From contig DDWD01000160.1 of NCBI GenBank assembly GCA_002345825.1, positions 1-64,000 of the forward strand: a stretch of DNA of 64,000 bases, read 5' to 3'. This DNA comes from Bacteroidales bacterium UBA2295 (GTDB lineage Bacteria > Bacteroidota > Bacteroidia > Bacteroidales > Tenuifilaceae). The notes under the pieces are model-generated. The model was not told the origin of the DNA. It searched no databases and saw only the letters and a list, made by a program, of their open reading frames with translations. Positions 36,622 to 43,127 of this stretch are shown in pieces. The first letter of the stretch is position 1. Each line of letters begins with the position of its first letter. A program made the translations under genes and the position numbers.

Positions 36622-38202
36622 ATGAAAAACAAGTTGATTCCTTTTCTGGCCATCGTGCTAATTCCACAAATATTTATTGCCATTGCTATTCTCGATAAAC
36701 CTAGGCAGATGAATCCTGAGGTGCTGGAAACGCTAAAGGAGGAGGTGAATAATCGCCCGGCAAAGGCCGTTGACCATGGTCAGTTTGCAGAGTTGCAGAA
36801 AGAATTTAAAACACCCCAAGAGGTTACCGAAGCGTGCCAGTCGTGTCATACTGAACGGGGCGAGGAACTGCTTAAAAATCACCATTGGCTTTGGGAGCGC
36901 GAGTCGTTTATCGAAGGAAGAGGGGTTGTTTATCTAGGTAAAAAGAACCTGATTAACAATTTTTGCACTGGAATTGGCGGAAGTGAGGGTACGTGCAACA
37001 AGTGCCATGCAGGTTATGGATGGGATGATAGTAGTTTCGATTTTACCCAGCAGCAAAATATGGACTGCCTAATTTGCCATGATAATACCCAAACATACGA
37101 AAAGGCTAGCGGAGGAGCAGGTTACCCTCCTGTCACCGGACCTTTTGTTCCCGACTATAACCATATTGCGGCTAATGTGGGTAAACCCACAAAGTATAAC
37201 TGTGGATATTGTCACTTTTACAGCGCTGGTGGTAACAATATCAAGCATGGACATCTTGAGGAGGCCTTACTAAATACTACTCGCGATGTGGATGTTCATA
37301 TGAATCGCGAGGGAATGGATATGAGCTGTACCGATTGTCATGAAACCCAAAACCACATTATGCTTGGACGCTACTATGGAACAGCATCCAACGATTACAA
37401 CAGGGCAACATGTAGCCAGTGTCATGGAGCAACGCCACACGCAACAAGCAAGCTTAACGAGCATACTGTTAAAATTGCTTGTCAAACCTGTCATATACCA
37501 ACGTATGCTAAGGTTAATCCCACAAAATTGTATTGGGATTGGTCTACCGCCTGCAATCTGCAGGATGGGAAACCCTATGAGATGATGGACTCAACAGGTC
37601 GCATTTCGTACCAATCGATAAAAGGAACTGCGCATTGGGCAAGCAATGTAGAACCTGAATATGTATGGTTTAACGGACAAGCCGACCATATGCTTGCTAG
37701 CGATTCAATCACCGAATTCCCTGTTAAGATAAACACCTTGTTTGGCGATTACTATGATCCCAAAGCTCAAATTTGGCCAGTTAAAATCCACAGAGGTAAG
37801 CAACCTTTCGATCCTAATTATCAGAGGGTTTTAAAAGCTAAACTTTGGGATAAAGAACCGGGCAAGGGTGCCCTTTGGGTCGATTTTGACTGGGAAGCTT
37901 CTCTCACCGAAGGGATGAAACTAGCTGGATTGCCTTGGAGCGGTGAGTGGGAATTTGTTGAAACAGAAATGTTCCTGCCCATTTCGCATATGGTTTCTCC
38001 AAAGGAGATGGCCTTAAGCTGCACCGATTGCCATCGTCGGGAGGAGTCGCGCCTCGAGAACCTAACCGATTTTTATATGCCCGGTCGCGACAGAAATGCA
38101 ACCGTCGATTTTATAGGAATAATGTTGGTTCTTGGTACATTGGGCGGAGTGCTATTCCATGGAACGCTTCGGGTTGTAACTACACGAAAACGCAATCAGT
38201 AA
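36622..38202 (+). CDS. Octaheme c-type cytochrome, tetrathionate reductase family
   Basis: A 526-residue membrane-anchored multiheme cytochrome. Eight CxxCH motifs are present (C72, C125, C149, C194, C236, C264, C287 and one near residue 480), matching the octaheme tetrathionate reductase (OTR) family. Members of that family reduce tetrathionate and, in vitro, nitrite or hydroxylamine. A conserved Lys candidate for the active-site heme lies in YEKASGGAGYP (about residue 161). The N-terminus is a signal or anchor helix (1-24) and the C-terminus another transmembrane helix (about 494-516) with a basic end, so the hemes face the periplasm. The next gene encodes a cytochrome b that could pass it quinol electrons. 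It heads a six-gene operon for sulfur compounds. Confidence 0.92.
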   Translation: MKNKLIPFLAIVLIPQIFIAIAILDKPRQMNPEVLETLKEEVNNRPAKAVDHGQFAELQKEFKTPQEVTEACQSCHTERGEELLKNHHWLWERESFIEGRGVVYLGKKNLINNFCTGIGGSEGTCNKCHAGYGWDDSSFDFTQQQNMDCLICHDNTQTYEKASGGAGYPPVTGPFVPDYNHIAANVGKPTKYNCGYCHFYSAGGNNIKHGHLEEALLNTTRDVDVHMNREGMDMSCTDCHETQNHIMLGRYYGTASNDYNRATCSQCHGATPHATSKLNEHTVKIACQTCHIPTYAKVNPTKLYWDWSTACNLQDGKPYEMMDSTGRISYQSIKGTAHWASNVEPEYVWFNGQADHMLASDSITEFPVKINTLFGDYYDPKAQIWPVKIHRGKQPFDPNYQRVLKAKLWDKEPGKGALWVDFDWEASLTEGMKLAGLPWSGEWEFVETEMFLPISHMVSPKEMALSCTDCHRREESRLENLTDFYMPGRDRNATVDFIGIMLVLGTLGGVLFHGTLRVVTTRKRNQ

Positions 38203-38224
38203 TCAATCCTGAAATATTACCACA

Positions 38225-38881
38225 ATGGCTAAAGAAACTTATGTATATCAGGTTTTTGAAAGATTTTGGCATTGGAGCCAGGCTTTTCTTATCCTTTTCC
38301 TTGCAGTAACGGGTTTTGAAATTCATGGCTCATTCAATTTAATGGGCTTTGATGCTGCAGTCCGTTGGCATAACTACGCCATGTGGGCGCTAGTACTGCT
38401 TATTGTATTTGCCATATTCTGGCACTTTACCACTGGCGAGTGGCGGCAATACATCCCTACCACCAAGTTTATTAAGGCACAAGTTGCGTACTACATCACA
38501 GGAATTTTTAGGGGCGCGCCACATCCCACCAAAAAAACAATTTACAATAAGTTTAATCCATTGCAGAGGATCGTTTACCTAGGATTAAAGATTTTTGCAA
38601 TCCCAGTGCAGATTGTAACAGGCTTTTTATACTACTTCTATAAGTATCCTTCAGGGGGCGAAATCCAATCGGTTGATGTGGTGAACCTGCGATGGGTGGC
38701 CATAATACACACCATTGGTGCATTTGCACTAATAGCCTTTGTAATTGCCCACGTGTACCTAACAACAACCGGACATAAGCCTTTGGCTGCAATTAAAGCT
38801 ATGATTACCGGTTGGGAAGAATTGGAACATAATGATGGGGAACCTGAGGCAACACAACAGGAACCAGATGAATTAAAATAA
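38225..38881 (+). CDS. Membrane cytochrome b (b561 / Ni-hydrogenase type)
   Basis: A 218-residue inner-membrane cytochrome b with about four transmembrane helices. Candidate heme-ligand histidines lie in ERFWHWSQAF (H16), RWHNYAMW, IFWHFTTGEW, IIHTIGAF and FVIAHVYLTT. This layout matches the cytochrome b subunits that oxidise quinol and feed electrons to periplasmic dehydrogenases or reductases, including thiosulfate reductase partners. The tail is acidic. It follows the octaheme cytochrome gene by 22 bp, so it most likely supplies quinol-derived electrons to it (inference). Confidence 0.88.
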   Translation: MAKETYVYQVFERFWHWSQAFLILFLAVTGFEIHGSFNLMGFDAAVRWHNYAMWALVLLIVFAIFWHFTTGEWRQYIPTTKFIKAQVAYYITGIFRGAPHPTKKTIYNKFNPLQRIVYLGLKIFAIPVQIVTGFLYYFYKYPSGGEIQSVDVVNLRWVAIIHTIGAFALIAFVIAHVYLTTTGHKPLAAIKAMITGWEELEHNDGEPEATQQEPDELK

Positions 38882-38889
38882 CTATTAAT

Positions 38890-39948
38890 ATGGATATTAG
38901 AAGGACTATATCCCTTTTTATTTTAGCAAGTTTACTCACGGCTTGCGGGGGAGCGGTTGAGCAGAAATCTGTCACAGCAGTTGCACCAGAGGTTGCGTTT
39001 GACTCGTTGATTACCTATATGGAGCGTTCAGGCGATTTCATAAATAGCCCACAGGTTCCGGCTATGATTTCGGCATCAGCCGTTTACAATAAACTCGACA
39101 GCAATATACTGGTGATTGATATGCGGAGTGCCAGCGAGTTTGCCAAGGCACATATTCCTAATTCAATTAACGTGCCCTTTACCCAGGTGTTAAACTATTT
39201 TGAGGGAAAAATTAACCCCTCATGCTTTGATGCCATAGTTATGGTTTGCAATGCAGGACAAACTGCATCGTACACAACATCAATTCTTCGTTTTTTGGGA
39301 TACGATAATGTTTTTGCCCTAAAATGGGGCTTTAGTAGTTGGCACAAGGAAACAGCGCAAACCCGATGGTTGGCTCGTCGGTCAAGCAAGTATTCCGAGG
39401 TTCTGCAGCGTGAAGCAAATCGTAAAAATCCAGCCGGTGAGTTTCCTAAAATCGAAACCGCTGAGAGGTATGGGTTTGCCATCTTAAGAGAGAGGGCACA
39501 TAAACTTTTTGCAGATGGATTTTCCCCTATTACTCTAACTGCCGATACCCTGTTCGAATCAGGCCAAAATTTTTACATCGCTAACTACTGGCCCGAACCG
39601 TTATATAACAAAGGCCACATCCCCGGTGCAATTCAGTATCAGCCCAAAAAATCGCTTAAGCGAACGGAGCAGCTTAACACCTTACCGCTTGATAAAACCA
39701 TTGTGGTGTACTGCTTTACTGGTCAGCACAGTGCTTTCGTAACGGCTTACCTCCGGTTGTTGGGATACGATGCCCGCACCCTTGTGTATGGAGCAAACAG
39801 CTTTATGCATAGCGTAATGGTTAAGGAGAATACGGGAAATGCCTTTACCGAGAAGGAAATTTACGATTTGCCCGTAACGTCGGGAAGCGGTGCACCTCAG
39901 GATCTCGAAAAAGTTGAGGTAGTTGCTGTGCCACGGGGCGGTTGTTAA
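38890..39948 (+). CDS. Periplasmic lipoprotein with two active rhodanese domains and RGGC tail
   Basis: A 352-residue lipoprotein (lipobox LLTACGG, C19). Two rhodanese domains are visible: the first (about 60-155) with the VIDMRSASEFAKAHIPNSI motif and catalytic C120 (MVCNAGQT), the second (about 215-310) with GHIPGAIQY and catalytic C275 (VYCFTGQHS). They would carry persulfide sulfur, for example from thiosulfate. After a Ser/Gly-rich linker the protein ends VEVVAVPRGGC, the cysteine being the last residue (C352). The same RGGC end occurs in two later genes of the operon. It starts 8 bp after the cytochrome b gene. The family assignment is firm; the role of the tail is inference. Confidence 0.9.
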   Translation: MDIRRTISLFILASLLTACGGAVEQKSVTAVAPEVAFDSLITYMERSGDFINSPQVPAMISASAVYNKLDSNILVIDMRSASEFAKAHIPNSINVPFTQVLNYFEGKINPSCFDAIVMVCNAGQTASYTTSILRFLGYDNVFALKWGFSSWHKETAQTRWLARRSSKYSEVLQREANRKNPAGEFPKIETAERYGFAILRERAHKLFADGFSPITLTADTLFESGQNFYIANYWPEPLYNKGHIPGAIQYQPKKSLKRTEQLNTLPLDKTIVVYCFTGQHSAFVTAYLRLLGYDARTLVYGANSFMHSVMVKENTGNAFTEKEIYDLPVTSGSGAPQDLEKVEVVAVPRGGC

Positions 39949-40001
39949 GTTTATATTTTAGGCCGAAAATATTTGGGTTACCAAAAATTAATTATACAAT
40001 T

Positions 40002-40520
40002 ATGGAACAGCCAAAAAGCCAATACATCAATCCATACCTAGCAGGTGTTTTGCTAGGCTTAGTGCTGCTTATGGCCATCTTTATTGCGGGCCGTGGACTT
40101 GGTGCCAGCGGGGCATTTAAAGATTTAGCCACGGTTACTGTTAGCGCTGTTGCCCCCGAGCATGCAGCGGAGTCAACCTTTTGGGGGCCTAACCTGTCGG
40201 GCGAAAATCATCCCCTAAAATCATGGCTCTCCATCGAGGTGCTGGGTGTACTTATTGGTGGGCTGCTATCGGGCATTCTCTCTGGTAGGATGAAATTTAA
40301 AGTAGAGCGAGGTCCGCGCGTTAAAGCTGGCACTCGCCTTGGTTTTGCCCTGTTAGGCGGTATGCTTTTTGGTATTGGAGCTCAGCTGGGTCGGGGCTGT
40401 ACCAGTGGTGCGGCGCTAAGCGGAATGGCAGTAATGTCAACAGGAGGCATAATCACTATGATGGCCATTTTTGGTTCGGGTTACGCCGTTGCATATTTTT
40501 TCCGTAGACTTTGGATTTAA
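40002..40520 (+). CDS. YeeE/YedE (thiosulfate/sulfur transport) first half
   Basis: A 172-residue membrane protein. I start at the ATG at 40002 because an upstream TTG at 39942 would overlap the previous gene and add a non-conserved leader. It has about four transmembrane segments and the sulfur-transport signature GAQLGRGCTSGAALSG, whose C133 is the only cysteine. Full-length YeeE/YedE (TsuA) proteins have two such halves and import thiosulfate; here the halves are separate genes (second half at 40591). A periplasmic loop of about 35 residues (about 41-75) follows the first helix. It sits 53 bp after the double-rhodanese lipoprotein. Confidence 0.88.
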   Translation: MEQPKSQYINPYLAGVLLGLVLLMAIFIAGRGLGASGAFKDLATVTVSAVAPEHAAESTFWGPNLSGENHPLKSWLSIEVLGVLIGGLLSGILSGRMKFKVERGPRVKAGTRLGFALLGGMLFGIGAQLGRGCTSGAALSGMAVMSTGGIITMMAIFGSGYAVAYFFRRLWI

Positions 40521-40590
40521 TAGGGCTAAACTGAGATTTCGAGCAATCAACAAGTACAAAAATATCACACTATAAAAACAACCCTTTGCT

Positions 40591-41799
40591 ATGGGACCAC
40601 TTATACCACAAGGAATTATTGGAATGGAATGGGACTTAGTTTTTGCCCTTCTCATCGGAATAGCATTTGGATATGTCCTCGAATCTGCTGGATTCTCGTC
40701 ATCACGTAAGTTGGCAGGTGTTTTTTATGGGTATGACTTTACAGTGCTACGCGTGTTTTTTACCGCTGGGGTAACAGCTATGGTTGGGGTTTTTATAATG
40801 ACCTACTTGGGGTGGATTGATATGTCGCTGGTTTACGTAAACCCAACATTCCTTTGGCCAGCCATAGTAGGAGGTGTAGTTATGGGGTTTGGTTTTATAT
40901 TAGGTGGATATTGTCCCGGTACCAGCGTTACAGCAGCTGCCATTGGCAAGGTCGACGCCATGGTGTTCCTCATCGGAATATTTCTGGGTATAACTCTCTA
41001 CGGTGAGGCATTTCCTTTAATCGAGGAGTTTGCCGTAAGCGGTAATCTTGGTCGTCTATTTATCTTCGATTCCCTAGGAATCTCAGCTGGCTGGTTTGCC
41101 TTTCTTCTCATTGCTGTTGCGCTTATTGCTTTTGGTGTTACCGCGATGATTGAGGCAAAGGTTAACCCCGAGAATGGTTTGGCCGACACCAAGGGAGCAA
41201 GCTACTTTTTACCTGTTACCATTGCCTTGTTGGTAGGAGTGGTGTTAATCTTTACCCCATTTAAAAGCATTACCGGTTTAAAGGAGATAGACAAGCAGCA
41301 GCTGCAGGATGAGATACTCGTCGGAAAGCATTACGTGCACCCCGATGAGGTAGCATTTAAATTGCTAAACGATTATCATCCAGCTACACTCGTTGATGTA
41401 CGCTCAAGAACCGATGCTGCAGAGTTTAGTCTGCCCGGTTCGGTAAATATCCCCATCGAACAGATAACCCGAAAGCAGTGGCGAACTGTTCTATCGCCCA
41501 AAGGCGAAAAGGTAATTCTCTATTCCAATGGCACCGCTCTAGCTCAGAAAGCCTGGATTGTGGCTCGCCGAATGGGGTACGAAAATATCTACGTTATGGA
41601 GGGTGGCCTAAATGGATTGTTCGATATTCTTGAGAATAACACAATGTCAAATAGCCTGAAAATGGAGGCAGAGTTTGCATATAGGTTCCGCGAGCGTGCC
41701 AAAAAGGCTTTCCGCGAGGGAGCCCTCGAGGCCAAAAAGGCTGAGCCCAGCCCGAAGGTTGATTTCTCTGAAACCGCTGCTGCCAGAGGTGGATGCTAG
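40591..41799 (+). CDS. YeeE/YedE second half fused to a rhodanese-like domain, RGGC tail
   Basis: A 402-residue membrane protein. Residues 1-225 hold about six transmembrane helices with the YeeE/YedE motif GGYCPGTSVTA (C108). Residues about 240-345 form a rhodanese-like domain (VDVRSRTDAAEFSLPGSVNIP). Its active-site loop reads VILYSNGTALA, with S312 where the sulfur-carrying cysteine should be. A charged helix and linker follow, and the protein ends SETAAARGGC with C402 last; C108 and C402 are its only cysteines. The positive-inside rule puts the rhodanese domain and tail in the periplasm. With the gene before it, it would make up one complete transporter. Spacing is 70 bp upstream and 27 bp downstream. 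Confidence 0.88.
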   Translation: MGPLIPQGIIGMEWDLVFALLIGIAFGYVLESAGFSSSRKLAGVFYGYDFTVLRVFFTAGVTAMVGVFIMTYLGWIDMSLVYVNPTFLWPAIVGGVVMGFGFILGGYCPGTSVTAAAIGKVDAMVFLIGIFLGITLYGEAFPLIEEFAVSGNLGRLFIFDSLGISAGWFAFLLIAVALIAFGVTAMIEAKVNPENGLADTKGASYFLPVTIALLVGVVLIFTPFKSITGLKEIDKQQLQDEILVGKHYVHPDEVAFKLLNDYHPATLVDVRSRTDAAEFSLPGSVNIPIEQITRKQWRTVLSPKGEKVILYSNGTALAQKAWIVARRMGYENIYVMEGGLNGLFDILENNTMSNSLKMEAEFAYRFRERAKKAFREGALEAKKAEPSPKVDFSETAAARGGC

Positions 41800-41826
41800 A
41801 ACACTCATAATTAAAATAATTGAGCT

Positions 41827-42420
41827 ATGAAAAAGCATATACTAACCATTGTTATAAGTATTATTGCAGGCATTCTACTTCTGTCGATGCTGGGTAAAAA
41901 GTTACTTACAACCCCGTACATGCACTCTGCTCAAGAGCAGATGGAGATGATGGTTTCTCCTGAGTCGTCCTTCTCGCTATACGAGCTGGCGTTGGCTGTA
42001 AAGTCCAATAACCCAAACATACTTTTTATTGATATTAGAACCGAGGATCAATACCAACAGGGGCATCTGCCCAACGCCATTAATGTACCTATTGATATGC
42101 TATTCCACAGCGATTATGCCGAGTATATCGAGGGGCGTAGCGATAAGGTAAAGGTGCTGTATGCCAACAACGAAGCGGAGGCCATACGCGCCAACGTTCT
42201 GCTTACGCTAAATGGTTTGTCCGGTTTTAGGGTGCTCGATGGTGGTTTCAGCGTGGCCAATAATCGCGTGGTTACGAATCCCACTCCGTCGTTCTTTCAC
42301 TACTCCGACGAGAAGATGCGCCACAGCTACGGTACGCTTATGCCCAACGGAGCAAAAACGGCACAACCACTCAGCAAAGAGGTTGTGGTAGATGTGTCGG
42401 TGCCGCGTGGTGGGTGTTAG
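41827..42420 (+). CDS. Membrane-anchored rhodanese-like protein, no catalytic Cys, RGGC tail
   Basis: A 197-residue protein with an N-terminal membrane anchor (about 4-23; Lys at 2-3, so N-in and C-out) and one rhodanese-like domain (about 48-145: FIDIRTEDQYQQGHLPNAINV). The catalytic-loop cysteine is replaced by alanine (VLYANNEAEA, A113), so it cannot act as an ordinary sulfurtransferase. The protein ends VVVDVSVPRGGC. C197, the final residue, is its only cysteine. It is the last gene of the sulfur operon, followed by a strong terminator. I infer that the tail cysteine is the working sulfur site. Confidence 0.88.
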   Translation: MKKHILTIVISIIAGILLLSMLGKKLLTTPYMHSAQEQMEMMVSPESSFSLYELALAVKSNNPNILFIDIRTEDQYQQGHLPNAINVPIDMLFHSDYAEYIEGRSDKVKVLYANNEAEAIRANVLLTLNGLSGFRVLDGGFSVANNRVVTNPTPSFFHYSDEKMRHSYGTLMPNGAKTAQPLSKEVVVDVSVPRGGC

Positions 42421-42460
42421 GCAGGGCGAAAATTATATATTTTAAAACCACAGAACCCAA

Positions 42461-42496
42461 TAGGCATCAGTAATGATGCCTAATTTTGTTTTTTAT
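42461..42496 (+). terminator. Rho-independent terminator of the sulfur operon
   Basis: A perfect 9-bp stem, TAGGCATCA (42461-42469) with TGATGCCTA (42474-42482), and a 4-nt loop, is followed by a T-rich tract (ATTTTGTTTTTTAT). It lies 41 bp after the last stop codon of the operon and fixes its 3' boundary. Confidence 0.82.
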
Positions 42497-42587
42497 CCAA
42501 TGACTAGTATTTAGGTTTCCCAGCCGAATATGCTAACTTTGGGTAACCATAAACAAATAGTATTACTCAAGAAAACCTGCTGTTGCT

Positions 42588-43127
42588 GTGCTGATAATTA
42601 AAAATATTATTGATAGGCTTCTGGCTTTCATTCTATTACTCCTGATATTCCCTTTTTTACTTACCATTACCCTTTGCCTATGGATTGGTTTATGGGAAAA
42701 TCCATTCTTTGTGCAGGAGCGGGTAGGTAAGGGTGGCAAGCACTTCAAGATTATAAAGCTAAAGACAATAGCAGAGAGATCGAGAGGAAGGATGCAGAAA
42801 ACCCAAGATTTTCTACGATCCACCCATATCGATGAGCTACCCCAGCTGTTAAATATCCTCACTGGCTCCATGTCGATTGTTGGCCCCAGACCCCACACCC
42901 CCGAGCATGTTGCCCAGTATGAGCCATGGCAGCGCGAACGGTTGGCTGTAAAGCCTGGCATCACCTGCCTAAGGCAGCTAAAAAATCCTTACGAGAAGAC
43001 CCAGTTTTTCGAGGGTATTGAGGATGATGTTGAGTATATTAGGAGTTGGAGCCTATGGCTAGATATGAAAATTGTACTAAAAACAGCAGCTGTAGCCATA
43101 AAGCTAATCTGGCATACAAGAGGCTAG
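42588..43127 (+). CDS. Monotopic phosphoglycosyl transferase (sugar transferase)
   Basis: A 179-residue membrane-associated enzyme that would transfer a sugar-phosphate from a UDP-sugar to undecaprenyl phosphate, starting a glycan. Start codon is GTG at 42588. One N-terminal hydrophobic re-entrant segment (about 7-33), then FFVQERVGKGGKHFKIIKLKT, the catalytic HIDELPQLLN with Asp-Glu, and SMSIVGPRPHTPEH are all family motifs. It is shorter than many homologues because the stretch between KLKT and DELPQ is compact, as in small PglC-type enzymes. It is isolated from other glycan genes. Its stop overlaps the stop of the convergent transporter gene by 4 bp. Confidence 0.9.
   Translation: MLIIKNIIDRLLAFILLLLIFPFLLTITLCLWIGLWENPFFVQERVGKGGKHFKIIKLKTIAERSRGRMQKTQDFLRSTHIDELPQLLNILTGSMSIVGPRPHTPEHVAQYEPWQRERLAVKPGITCLRQLKNPYEKTQFFEGIEDDVEYIRSWSLWLDMKIVLKTAAVAIKLIWHTRG

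Noticed and set aside
39942..40001. Extended N-terminus of the first YeeE/YedE half
   Set aside because: It would start at TTG inside the preceding gene, and the added residues are not membrane-like; the ATG at 40002 fits the family better.
38890..42420. RGGC tails as lipoprotein or sortase-type C-terminal signals
   Set aside because: There is no hydrophobic segment or basic cluster after or before the cysteine as in known C-terminal sorting signals, and each protein already has its own N-terminal anchor, lipobox or membrane helices.
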